Shown in pieces: positions 37,000-48,952 of a stretch of DNA of 64,000 bases (its first letter is position 1; every line of letters starts with the position of its first letter). The stretch is taken from the NCBI RefSeq assembly GCF_000485595.1, contig NW_014577364.1:139574-203573 (forward strand). Reading direction: 5' to 3'. The stretch is from Priapulus caudatus. Lineage: Eukaryota > Priapulida > Priapulimorpha > Priapulimorphida > Priapulidae. A program made the translations under genes and the position numbers. The notes under the pieces were generated by a model that had not been told where the DNA came from, ran no database searches, and saw only the letters and a program-made list of their open reading frames with translations.

Positions 37000-37395
37000 G
37001 GGCGTGTCGATGTGTGGTGGTGTGTGTTGTGTGTGTGTGTGGCGTGTGTGCGTGTGGCGTGTTGTGGCGGTGTGCGTGCGGTGCGTGCGTGGCACGTGTG
37101 CGCGGCGTGCGCTGCTGTGCGTGCCGTGCCGTGGCGTGCCGGTGTCGCGCGGCGCTTGCGCGCGCGTGTCGTGTGTGTGTGTGTGTGTATGTTGTGTGTG
37201 TGTGTGTGTGTATGGTCTGTGTAGTGTGTGTGTGTGCGCGCGGCGTGTGTGTATGTGTGTGTGTGTGCGCGCGTGGTGCGTGGACGTGTGCGTGTTGCGT
37301 GTGGTGTGCGTGTTCGTGTGCGTGTGCGTGTGCTGTGAGTGTGGTGTGTGTGCGCAGCGCGCGTGTGTGGTGCGTGTGTGTGTATGTGAATGTGT
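37000..37395. repeat. GT/GCGTGTG-rich tract
   Basis: Low-complexity tract that probably caused the assembly breaks at 18064 and 26536. Confidence 0.93.
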
Positions 37396-39044
37396 GTATA
37401 GGTAGGTGAGTGGAGGTGGGGTAAGAGTGGGGAAGGGGCGCGTGTCTAGGTCGTTGAATACGTAACGTTGTGCGCTATTAATACGACGGGTTTGCGTTGT
37501 GGATGTGAGATGACACGTTGGCGATGTATCACAAAGTTCTTTTTATATATAATATTGCGATTCGATTCGATGCCTCAAGCTCCCTCCTATTTTCGCATTC
37601 GCCTTGCAAACTACGGCTGCGTGTGCGTAGGGCCAGAGTTTACGGGTTTATGTATCGCTTATGTATCCAGTGCACATTCTGTATGTCCCATGCACTGCGT
37701 GAGGTCGTTAATTGTCACGTTTTTAATGCGCCCGTATTTAACTTCATAATATCTTTCATATAATTGTCATGGACGTTAATTATAATTGCGGTGTTTCTAG
37801 ACGTAATCACTGAATCAATAATACAACGAAAAAAGTGGAAAATATTCTTTGAAGCTATAGGAATCCATTTCATGATGAGTCCACCATCGTGACTAAGATT
37901 GAGTAAGCGTGCGTCACTCAATCCCTCAGGCCGCCTAATGGCCCATGAGTTTGGCAGACGGTAACCGCCCGTAAAGATTCCGCTTCAGAATCAATTTGAA
38001 TGCAAATCTGGTTTATGACGGTTCCGCGAATCTCAGAGCGCGTTCCTCAATGACAAATATAGCTGTAACGGCATGAGTCCGCTGGTGCGAGTGGGTGACA
38101 ATTTCAAGTACACAGGGCGCATGCACCCATTGGAAAATGTGTGATTGTCTGAGAACAAGCGCATTTGTGCGAATTGCGCTTTTATTACTTTCTCGCAACG
38201 AGGATGGAGAGGGTGTACAGTTTTTGTTGATACGCACGTATGTACGTATGGTAATCCGTCCTTCTCATATCTCTAGCGACTATATATATATATATCAAAC
38301 GATTTTCGTAACATTTCAGACAAGTGTTACGCATGAAAATACCTCAAAGGAATTCTGGTTTTAGAGTGCTGCGCCTAAGGTCAATGTCATTATTAACGGG
38401 TCGAGCGAGCTCGAACACAATTTACGAGTCTCCTCAAATGTCTTCTCTACTGATGTCTGTATCTCCCTTTACTTGCTCGATGTATTTGACGTTAGGATGT
38501 CCTTCACTCCACAGTTGGAGATTGGAGATCCGTCTCCACTGTTGTTATAGTATTGTGTATGCATGCTTCAATATTTTCTCGCAATCCTCCGCACTTTAGG
38601 TTTGACCACCAGAGTACAGTACGACGAAATGTCTCAACTCTAGTATATGCCACGAAAAAAATGATAATCTGCTATTCTCAACGAAAAGTTTAAATTAAAA
38701 TTCGAATGCAATTTCGAACGCAATTATACTTGCAAAGTTCGCTGGCTGCGGCTCATGGAATCATGTCCGTGGGTGGATGACGTTATTCAGCCCCCGCTTC
38801 TCGGCTGTGGTTTGCAGTGATAGCTCTGTTCGATTTTCGCTATCAACTGGCGAGCGATGCGCAGCGCGATTACCCAAGCAGACCAGAGACCGTCAGACTT
38901 GCGCATGATCTCAACGACATTTGAATTGATTGTGCTAACGTATAAATCTCCACCGACATGAGCTGCTGCTGCATGAAGTCAGAGAGCTATGGAAGGCCAT
39001 TACCGCCAAAACCTACCTATTTTATTCGCGCTTAAAATCTAAGA
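37396..39044. other. Intronic stretch, no exon seen
   Basis: Unique-looking sequence with short frames only; partner of 27066-29640. Confidence 0.55.
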
Positions 39045-39440
39045 AGGAGGAGGGGAGAAGCTGGTGGAGAAGGAGGAAGGGGAGAAGGAGGGGGAGAAGG
39101 GAGCTGGTAGAGGAGGAGGGGAGAAGGGAGATAGCTGGTGGAAGGGCAGGCGGGAGAAGCTGGGGAAGAAAGGAGAAGGGGAGAGAGGAGGGAGAGAAGG
39201 GAGCTGTGGAGGAGGAGGGGAAAAGGAGAAGCTGGTGAGAAGGAGGAGGGGAGAAGCTGGTGGAGAATGAGGAAGGGGAGAAGGGAGAAGCTGGTGGAGA
39301 AGGGAGAAGCTGGTGGAGGAGAAAGGGGAGAAGGGAGAAGGTGGTGGAGGAGGGGGAGAAGCTGGTGGAGAAGGAGGAGGGGAGAAGGGAGAATGTGGTA
39401 AAGGTGGAGAAGGAGGGTGAGAAGGGAGAAGCTGGTGGTT
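39045..39440. repeat. Purine-only GGAGAAGCTGGTGGAGAAGG-type minisatellite
   Basis: Imperfect units built of GGAGAAG, GAGGAGGGG and GCTGGTGGA; almost no C or T except in GCTGGTG. A homopurine strand of this kind can form triplex DNA. Open Glu/Lys/Gly frames are artefacts. Confidence 0.92.
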
Positions 39441-39714
39441 AATCGTGCTTAAAATCTATTTTAATACACAAAAACATTAACGTACGCGATTAAAATAGGT
39501 AGGTTTTGGCGGTAATGGCCTTCCATAGTGAGCATAATGCATATCTGTATAATTGATGTACATAGAACACCATCAGTTACTATAGGAGTATGCCTTCCTA
39601 TATAGATCACTCCTAATATGTATAGAGATCAATTCGTATTGCAGCGCGCACACATCTGATACGGACTACCTCTGCGATCCATGTAACTCTGTAGTGCATA
39701 GCACTATATATATA

Positions 39715-39815
39715 TATGCGTGTGTGCGTGCGTGCGTGTCACTGTGTGTGTGTGCGTGCGTGCGTGCGTGTGCGTGTGTGTGTGCGTGCATGCGTGTGTG
39801 CGTGCGTGCGTGTGT

Positions 39816-39848
<33 letters not shown>
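39715..39848. repeat. (TGCG)n and (TG)n array
   Basis: TGCG units grading into about 13 TG units. Confidence 0.94.
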
Positions 39849-40110
39849 CGGACATGCGCGTTTACGGAAGAAGGGGGTGCGAGTAGTACAATATATATAC
39901 ATTTAGCTGAAACTTTCAATGTAACTTGTACTTTCCTTGTACAAAGTACGAAGTAAAAGTGTAAAACGTACAAAAAAAGTATAAAGTACAAAGTAAACTT
40001 GTACTACTATGCACATAGACATAGATTTTTACCGAGCTGATCGTCCCTTTCTTCTAGTTCCTATGGCCGTTGCATTATCGATGCGAATAAATGACGAGAT
40101 AAAAGCTATA

Positions 40111-40590
40111 ACTAGAGCACTCGGAGAGCGCAGACCTCCGCCAAGGCAGCTCAATTCGCTCACTGTAAATGTTTTTTATTATTAATTTATTAATTTAACT
40201 ATAATTAATTGGATCGCGGATCACTACCGAAATTTCAAAGTTACCACCATTTCTGACCTATCCTAAAAATTTAATTAATTAATAATTAATTTAATTGGAT
40301 TCCGGATCACGCAGCAAAATGTAACATTCTAAGTTACACCCATTCTCTGACCTATCCGTAAAATTTAATTATGAATTGATTAATTAAATTATACTATAGA
40401 TCCGTGATCACATCAATCTAATGCAATTCTAAGTTAGCCCCATTTTCTGACTCTTATCTCTGAAAAATTTATGAACAATACCGTCCATAATTTTTTTAGT
40501 TAGGCTGTACAGCAAACAAAAAACGCACAAACCCACAAACCAAACAAGCACACGGCCGGTGAAAACTATACCTCCTGCCAACGTCGCCTA
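40111..40590 (+). mobile_element. Dispersed 0.5-kb non-coding repeat with internal tandem units
   Basis: Begins AGAGCACTCGGAGAGCGCAG and CCTCCGCCAAGG, ends ACAAACC...GGCCGGTGAAAACTATACCTCC. The interior has about three diverged units of roughly 90 bp, each with TTGGATC-CGGATCAC, CTAAGTTA-CCCATT and CTGACCTAT. A 28-30 base direct repeat (ATGCGAATAAATGACGAGAT and on) flanks it at 40081-40110 and 40590-40622. I recall the motif set GATCCGGATCAC / GAAAATTT / ACAAACAAAC / CCTCCGCCAAG as widespread in animal repeats but cannot name the family. Confidence 0.7.
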
Positions 40591-40622
40591 ATGCGACATA
40601 AATGAACGAGATAAAAGCTATA

Positions 40623-42120
40623 ATAATTACCCGTAATAATTATTGATTAATATTACGACAATGCAAGCACAGGCGCGTTGATAGAAAACACATCGCAACT
40701 GGGCAGTTTTCTTTAGTTTACTATCAGAACATACGGCAGATGTGTAAAGTCACAGATTTCATGAGAGGCGATGCGACGAATGCGTTTTCGTTCAGAATGA
40801 TGGAACATGCGTACAGGTAGGCTACATGTCCATATTTAGCTTCCATAACTCGTCTATAGTACCGCGTCATTGCAACATATATGCTTTGAATGTAATATGC
40901 CTCTTGTAATCCGTAATTTCACTGCGGCAAAAATACAGTACGCGTCTGAAGATTTTCGTCATAGTGGTCTACGTTTTAAACGGACCACTTTTGACTTCAG
41001 TACATTCATGTCAACTATGCTGCATTCTATGTATATAATGGCTCCAACATAAGAGAACATATTGTAGGGCTATTTCAACTTGTCAAATAATAGTGATAAA
41101 AGTATCTACGAAAAATGACAGAGCATACTAGAGCATATATGCAAGGAGAGTAGCAAAAATGGTCTTAATGGAAAATGTCTGATTTGTTATGTAACTAGCA
41201 ATTCTTTTAATCGATATGAGAAGCTATGTCGAACAGATTGGGTTTGTCGCAATGACTTGTCTTCTAAGATTTAGAGTTGTCCCGTAAATTCTGAATTTTT
41301 TGTGATTACTCATTCATCATGAAGAGTTTACACTAGGACTACTTTTAAGACTACTCCTGCCGTCTGGTAATGACGCTCTCACTGGTACTATCACTATTAT
41401 GGGTGAAAACGCCTGGCGAGTTTCTGTTAACCGCTGCTCATACCGCGCATGTCAAACGATAGAACCTTTTATCGCGCAGTGATCTGTACACAAGCAAATG
41501 CTGGGCATGGCTCGGTAACCACTCGAAATGATGCCGGCACGTTAGCTCATGCGGGATATAATGTAGCACTGGTCGTAGAATTATACAAGTGTCCGTGCCG
41601 GTTTCGTGTGCAAATACACCAGCCGTCGTGTTTCGCCAAACCTTATTCAGGGTCTAGTCTAGCGCATATCGTTTAGAAATTCCATTTCTTCCGTAATTTA
41701 TTTAGGATATGTAGCGTAGAAAAAGCAGACGATGGCGTTGTGGTATACAGCGAGCAGATGGATAGCAGCACAGAATGAAAATCAGATACTAAGCGATTCA
41801 TGGGTAGCTATTTATAGGCGCTCCTCCACTGCGACAATCTTCTGAGAATCACCCAATTATTCCTTTTAATTCCCAATAAATCACTATTCATACAGGGTAT
41901 GTATTAATATGCAGCATTATATTTATGCAATTTCGCCCGCTTATGAGAGAAACATGAATTTTGTGGCCAAGGAAATGTTCTCCGAGATCGAGGTTCGATG
42001 GTAAGATGGAATTTCAAGGATGGATGATAATCGATAGAATATTGACATCAGCGATATTAGTGTTTATTATACAAATTACAAATGCGGTATTTTCCGAAGC
42101 CATATAACACGTGAAATGGG
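40623..42120. other. Intronic stretch present three times
   Basis: Matched by 49995-51450 and, in insertion-rich form, by about 31640-33355. No exon or domain; the open frames differ between copies. Confidence 0.6.
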
Positions 42121-42124
42121 TTAT

Positions 42125-42245
42125 AACATGCAAACTATGTGTACGCGTGCATGAGTGCGTGCGTGCGCGTGTGCGTGCCCGTGTGTGTGCGTATGTGTGT
42201 GTGAGGGCCTGCATACGTGCGTGCTGTTTGTACGCGTGTGTGAAC
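42125..42245. repeat. GCGTGTG-rich tract
   Basis: TGCGTGCGCGTGTG units; matched at 51463-51570 and 33410-33570. Confidence 0.88.
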
Positions 42246-42885
42246 ATGTAATACAAAATTAGTTCAATTCATTGCTGCTGGTCTGTGCACGTTGACAATT
42301 CTACACCATTATCTGGCTAGCTTTTCCTAAATGGAAACAGCCATGGTAATGAGCATAATTATTCCACCAACGTATTTCCCGTGTATATGTCAGATGCTAT
42401 AGTTAGAACGAAGATCTACTTCGTCATACTAGGTACCTTGTCTTCGTACTCGAAAAAACGACCTAAAGTGTTCCTACGCAACCTGACCCCCTTTCTCAGG
42501 GAAATAAGACGAAAAAATCCTTACGGTATGAACTCATGAACATGAAACAGATTGAAAGATTTACAGTAGCTACTGTCGAAGTACGAAGTGGCATCGCATC
42601 GGAAATAACCATAGTCAGGGATCATCAGATGATAACATGGAGTAGAAGCGCATTTATATACTCACTTAGATGATTGTATGCATGACAGCTGTTTCCCAAA
42701 GCAGCCTCGATAACACTATAATGTGTAGAACAATTTCATGGTTCAAACAAGAAAGTTTAGTAACAATTTAGTATTCACGTGTATGGCACTTGCGTAATTT
42801 AAAATTAGATAAAAAACTTTTGCGGTCGTGGGCAAACGCGAAACGTTTTTTAAACACTCGTTGTCGTTAATCTGGACATACAGAC

Positions 42886-43890
42886 GCAGCACGTAACGTG
42901 CCGTAATCCAGACACAGAGCACGTAACGTGCGTAATACAGACACAGAGCACGTAACGTGCCGTAATACAGACACAGAGGCACGTACGTGCGCGTAATACA
43001 GACACAGAGCATGTAACGTGCCGTAATACAGACACAGAGCACGTAACGTGTCGTAATACAGACACAGAACACGTAACGTGTCGTAATCCAGACACAGAGC
43101 ACGTAACGTGTCGTAATACAGACACAGAGCACGTAACGTGTCGTAATCCAGATACAGAGCACGTAACGTGTTGTAATACAGACACAGAGCACGTAACGTG
43201 GCCGTAATACAGACACAGAGCACGTAACGTGCGTAATACAGACAGCAGAGCAAGTAACGTGCCGTAATTACAGACCAGAAGCACGTACCGTGTCGTAGTA
43301 CAGACACACGAGCATGTAACAGTGCCGTAATCCAGACACAGAGCACGTAACGTGGCCGTAATACAGACACAGAGCACGTAACGTGTCGTAATACAGACAC
43401 TGCACGTAACGTGCTGTAATCCAGACACAGAGCACATAACGTACCGTAATACAGACACAGAGCATGTAACGTGTCGTAATACAGACACAGAGCACGTAAC
43501 GTGTCGTAATACAGACACAGAGCGCGTAACGTACCGTAATACAGACACAGAGCATGTAACGTGCCGTAATACAGACACAGAGCACGTAACGTACCGTAAT
43601 ACAGACACAGAGCACGTAACGTGCCGTAATCCAGACACAGAGCACGTAACGTGCCGTAATACAGACACAGAGCACGTAACGTGTCGTAATACAGACACAG
43701 AGCATGTAACGTGCCGTAATACAAACACAGAGCACGTAACGTGCGGTAATACAGACACAGAGCGCGTAACGTGCCGTTACAGACACAGAGCACGTAACGT
43801 GCCGTAATACAGATACAGAGCACGTAACGTGTCGTAATACAGACACAGAGCACGTAACGTGTCGTAATACAGACACAGAACACGTAACGT
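42886..43890. repeat. 30-bp minisatellite (about 33 units)
   Basis: Tandem units CGTAATACAGACACAGAGCA + CGTAACGTGT/C, contiguous and without spacers. Variation is mainly T/C at the last base, C for A in AATCCAG, and small indels at 43200-43410. Because 30 is divisible by 3 and the minus strand of the unit lacks stops, all three minus frames stay open (ten-residue repeats such as YVLCVCITTR). Confidence 0.97.
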
Positions 43891-44465
43891 CTCGTGACCT
43901 AGAGATATCACGTGACGTTCCGCGACCTAGAGAGATCTCGTAACGTGTCGTGACCTAGAGAGGTCACGTGACGTTCCGTGATCTAGAGAGATCACGTAAC
44001 GTGTCGTGACCTAGAGAGATCACGTAACGTGTCGTGACCTAGAGAGATCACGTAACGTGTCGTGACCTAGAGAGATCCCGTAACGTGTCGTGACCTAGAG
44101 AGATCACGTAACGTGCCGTGACCTAGAGAGATCACGTAACGTATCGTGACATAGATAGATCATGTAACGTATCGTGACATAGATAGATCACGTAACGTGT
44201 CGTGACATAGATAGATCATGTAACGTATCGTGACATAGATAGATCACGTAACGTATCGTGACCTAGAGCGATCACGTGACGTGTCGTGACCTCGAGCGAT
44301 CACGTGACGTGTCGTGACCTAGAGCGATCACGTGACGTGTCGATGACTTAGAGGCGATCACGTGACGTGTCGTGACCTAGAGCGATCACGTGACGTGTCG
44401 TGACCTAGAGCGATCACGTGACGTGTCGTGACCTAGAGCGATCACGTGACGTTGCGTGACCTAGA
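43891..44465. repeat. 28-bp minisatellite with CACGTG variants (about 20 units)
   Basis: Units CGTGACCTAGAGAGATCACG + TAACGTGT. Subtypes are ordered along the array: AGAGAGATCACGTAACG first, then ATAGATAGATCAYGTAACGT, then AGAGCGATCACGTGACGTG. The last type contains the palindrome TCACGTGA about eight times in a row. The unit shares CACGTAACGTGTCGT with the neighbouring 30-bp unit. Confidence 0.96.
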
Positions 44466-45309
44466 ATGATAATGTAACGCTACTTGTGTGTTCTGTTCAA
44501 GCCTGAATATGATTTGTTTCGTGCCGGTAATAGTGCTGCGCTTTCTCGTTTTCCGGGTAGAAGACGCAATATAGCGAACGCGATAAGACTTCCGGAGTTC
44601 CAGGCACTCCAGGTTCTGGAAGCCTAAAGTGGTCACTTGTAGGGGTCTATAATATCATAAATCCCTCTCAACTCGTTAGTGCGTGATGTGGGGCGCTTAT
44701 CTTAATGACGAAGGCCTATTCTGTTAGAGTAAACCCTATTATATCCCGCAATCCGATACAAATATATACGTACATACCGCTGCCGACTGCGGTCATCAGG
44801 CTGCGTTGAGCTCCGCGTTTCGTCTCACGCTTCCACTACAATAACACATCACTTATACATTCGGCTTACGGCCTCGTGCTTGTTTGTTCTCTGGACACGG
44901 GATCGACGTTTACGTAGAGGTACTATTGTGAGTGATGCTAACTGCATGAAGCTTTTTGCTAGGCTCGGCACAATCACACGCGTTAGAGTGCCGCTTACGC
45001 ATAGTCTTCGTATATTATTCTCTGCTTTCTCTATTGACGTGACAATCTACGCAATACGTATAATCGTAATTGCTTATTTATAAATTCAAAGCCATGTTAT
45101 CGTATTTACCCAGTGGCATTGAAAATACATCTAACGATAAGTTCTGTCTCTGTGGATCGGAATGCTATTTACTGCCATTCAAGCAGATGGTGCATGCGTG
45201 TGTGCGCGCGTGATTGATTGCCCTAGTGGGTGTGCGTGCATGAAGAAAGTGAGTGATTTCATACATACTCGAGTCAGTATGGCTAGTCTAAATTACGCTT
45301 GCGTTATTA
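44466..45309. other. Intronic stretch, no exon seen
   Basis: Unique-looking sequence matched by 53666-54574; nothing recognised. Confidence 0.55.
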
Positions 45310-45675
45310 TTAATAATAATAATAATATTATTGGGGCTTGGCGGAGGTTATGTTTTCACCGGCGTGTCTTTGAGTGTTGGTTTGTGTGTTTGTGGGTTTG
45401 TGTGTTTGTTAACTGATGCACGTTCAGTTCACTCTCGTCCGCTAGGTGCGCTGGCTGTAGACATACAAACGCAACCACAGGCTAAGGGCAACGCACAGTC
45501 CTCCCCACCTGCACGCTTGCACTAATCCGGATCCAATTAATTTATTTAAATTAATTAATTAATTAATTTAATTTTTCCACTTAATTAATTAATTAATTAA
45601 TAACAAATTCACCATTGAAGAATTCAGCTGCCTTGGCGAGGTCTGTGCCTCCCGAGTGCTCTAGTTACTATTATT
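45310..45675 (-). mobile_element. Dispersed 0.5-kb repeat, minus-strand copy
   Basis: Inverted relative to 40111-40590: starts GGCTTGGCGGAGGTTATGTT + TTCACCGGCG and ends GCCTTGGCGAGGTCTGTGCC + TCCCGAGTGCTCTAG. The interior has AATT-rich runs and a segment (about 45420-45530) not present in the plus copy. TTATTATTA runs flank both sides. Confidence 0.72.
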
Positions 45676-46537
45676 ATTGCTTGATATCATTGGTTACTTC
45701 CTAATTTCCAAAGTAAATTGCCACCTATATGCATCCTAAGGTGTCCTTACTAGCGGGCTCTGATTAGTTGTCGCACTCACGTGACACAGCGGGCGAAGGA
45801 TGTCGTAATATACGCTTCTTCGCATCAAACGCAACCGCTACGCATTTACGGCGCGCGCTGGGATCGTAAATCGACCATGTTCTTCTAGCGCTTGCTTGTT
45901 AGTGCTACCCGGCTCGGTTTTAGAGCTGTCGAGGAGTCGCCGGGGATATGAGTCATGGCTGCTTTAGATCTAGCTCTAGGACCATAGCCCTTCGCTCCGC
46001 CACAGGTTCCTGTAAATCACAACCAACTCCGTATCTCTCACATACAACATTATACATCGTCACCATAATCTAACCCGATACTATTCCTATCACGGATAGC
46101 CGTTCTGCTAAGTAGCACTGGTAGGTTTGACCCATTTGAACATTTCGTGGTTAAATTTACAGTGACAGAGTGACAGACCCAGAGGCTTGACTGTGACAGT
46201 TAAATTTTTAAATGATAATTTGTTTAAGCTGCTTTAGATCACGATGGCGCGCGCGGGTCGGAGGCTGCAGCATCGGACTAGTCCAGACTTTAACATATGA
46301 CACAAGTACATGCACATACGCACCCCGTGGTGGATCGATGCGCGCGTGGGGCTAAGCCGAATACTCAGCCACCCAGACACATTTCCGTCGTATTGACGTT
46401 TTCCTTCTCCATGTCGGTCTTGGAGGCGACTCGCCGTCCAAATTCGTTGCGCGATGCTGATATGAAGATATATCCGTGACTGGCGACTAGCGGAAAGGTA
46501 GCCGGGAAACGAGCGGCACTCCGAGAAACAGGCAGGC

Positions 46538-46568
46538 AGACAGACAATGATACAAAGAGACAGACAGG

Positions 46569-46605
<37 letters not shown>

Positions 46606-46781
46606 GGACGGACGGACGGACGGACGGGCAGGCCTTCGGGCGGGTGGACGAACGAACGGGCGGGCGGGCGTTTGGGTGGGCGGACGGACGGACGGACGGA
46701 CGGACGGAAGTACGGACGGACGGACGGACGGACAGACGGACGGACAGACAGACGGACAGACAGACAGACGGACAGACAGCC

Positions 46782-46832
<51 letters not shown>
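46538..46832. repeat. (AGAC)n/(GGAC)n tetranucleotide array
   Basis: CAGA and CGGA tetranucleotides with GGGC variants. All frames in both directions are open, giving false Cys-Leu-Ser-Val and Thr-Asp-Gly-Arg repeat proteins. Confidence 0.96.
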
Positions 46833-46833
<1 letters not shown>

Positions 46834-48877
46834 CCACAATATCGGTTGCTCAAGCGACACTGCTTGCCGTTTATACAACCATCAGCTATATACGTACGGA
46901 TTACGGACTTTACGCGCTGAACCCTAACCTATTCAGATGAGACAAAGTGCATGCGCATATACAGATCCACGCCGCACGTTTGATGTGCCATGCATATTTA
47001 ATACGGCGAAATTTTCACGGTCTGAAATGAAATAATTACAGCCTTTCTGTGGCCGAGTAAACAATTATCGAGGCCGTAAAGGCGGATAAAAATAGTATGG
47101 AGCGAGAATTTGCTCGCCCGTAAGCCGTCTCGCGAGGTCTTGCCTAACATCGGATGCTTGCACAACTAATCATATTTTCGGTTGTGTGCGGTGCCTGCAG
47201 TGAAGCTAATTAGCTTTCTGCTGCTTCCGTGTGTGAAGCTAAAGTGCTACGACCGTTAATCGGTTACGCAAACGTTCGCTTCTCTCGCCGCTCTGCAGCA
47301 TGTGCTCCTATTTTACACTTGTGCGCCTGCGTCTTGTTCGTGTTGCCGTGAACTGCGGAGGTTGCCAAAAAGTTACAGCGCAAAAATTTCAATTGTTATT
47401 ATCTGTTTCAAATGCAGATTTATTCAGTAACGCTAAATTTCATAATATCAGAGATTTTATATACCGACAGGGCATCTGTGTCTTTAGTAATAGCGCTATA
47501 TTAATGCTTGTGCGCCATGGCACCGTGCGTGGGCATTAGCATTATACCAGAAGCTGGCATGCCATTTCAGACGCTAAAATATTAACGCTGATATATATAT
47601 ACATAATATATTAGTATATATATATGTATATATATATATACATATATAGCACCGCAAGGGTGACTATTAATCGTAGATGCTGTTTCATATCGTAGAAGTT
47701 AACGCTGCAGAATAGAGGTTGATATCTATATTGAAAATGGTCTTCACAGGAGGGGTACTCGCTATAGTAACTGATGGCGTGCTACATAACAGAGTCATCT
47801 GTGGCCTTATCGTTTTAATCAGTATAATACCGTAGAAGCGCTCGGCCATCTTCCCCGAGTCGCATGACAACTTGGAATGCACCAATCAAAACGTGTGTCA
47901 GTTTCACTCAATTACTCGAACACGCTTGATTTATGATTCTCACGATCGTGTGGAGTGTGGTAACGTTACAGCACTACACTGTTTTCTAGCGTGACGTCAC
48001 GTGGCGCCCCTAACGCTGTTAACAGCAATACGCGGCCAACACGGTATAATTGCGCGAAAGTATACTAGTTCACGTAAACACGATGATATTTCTCAGATAG
48101 ATAAGATGGCTCGTGGACTAAAACAGTGTCCTTTCCTCCGGTAAAAGAAAATATTTTCTCGGTCATGAAGCAGCAGTAGTTCAGTACGACCATACGCCAC
48201 CCACTGCTTATTTCGTTCGAGGTCACAGCTGGCTTCTCATGCGGCTAGCTAGCTACAAGGTGCAAGGACAAGTGGCAAGGGTGGGCTCGCATGAGCACTT
48301 CGCGTGATTCGCTATCGATTACGTGATAGCAGGCGAAAACGAGCTTGTCTTATTAGTGGAGCAATTTAGGATTACGATGCGTGAAGATGTCTATAATGAC
48401 CCCCTTAAGTTTAAAATACGGAATCGGCATTATTACGCGTTATAGTTAAGTCAACGCTTTCGCATTTTTGATTATTTTAGGAAATATTTCGCGTGCTTAG
48501 TTAATAAGATCATGTTGCAGTAGAATTTTGTTAAAAGATGTACCTTTGATCGACGTATAAATTGTTGACACTTCCTTAATGTCGCACAGCAGTAAATTAT
48601 TTCTCGTTGCTTTCTGTCATTGAAGTTATAGACACGAACACGCCCGCCTACCTGCACGCACGCCCGCACACACGAACGCACACACGCACAAACATCATAT
48701 CAATGGTATAGCACACACATAGTTAGGCAAAGACATAATAAATAATAAATAAATGACGTCAATGTATAATATATATTATCGTGTACTATATTTATGATAT
48801 AAGTATTATGTTATCATATGTATTATTATTTATAATGTAAATACTTCAATGTATAACATATACGTACTGATTTGCAG
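46833..48877. other. Intron upstream of the WWPLFRD exon
   Basis: Contains a TA-rich palindromic run at 47590-47650. No further exon recognised; the second copy at 56211-58435 breaks the frames. Confidence 0.6.
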
Positions 48878-48952
48878 AATGTCAAGCTGACATGGTGGCC
48901 TCTCTTCAGGGACAGCGCCTTCTACTCTGTGTCTGTTATTGTTCTTATCGTG
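48878..48952 (+). CDS. SLC24: NCKX exon: following transmembrane segment
   Basis: The acceptor is ttgcag ending at 48877 and the donor is GTAAGT at 48953. The 75-nt exon encodes NVKLTWWPLFRDSAFYSVSV then IVLIV. It follows CAGQ directly in family order: a WWPLFRD-type segment and then the next helix. It begins and ends in phase 0. The apparent 36-kb intron before it is inflated by duplicated assembly blocks; if these are collapsed it is about 17 kb. The next family segment, a Trp-Trp-Glu containing helix, is not found in the rest of the window. An indel-bearing copy lies at 58436-58510. Confidence 0.9.

Noticed and set aside
42743-43883. Overlapping minus-strand frames of 157-338 codons encoding Tyr-Val-Leu-Cys repeats
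   Set aside because: They are the three translations of a 30-bp tandem repeat whose unit lacks stops; not evidence of a gene.
42886-44465. CRISPR-like regular repeats of 28-30 bp
   Set aside because: Units are contiguous with no spacers, and the host is a eukaryote; these are minisatellites.
46234-46878. 214-codon minus frame and related plus frames over the AGAC array
   Set aside because: All frames are open because of the tetranucleotide repeat; no domain outside it.
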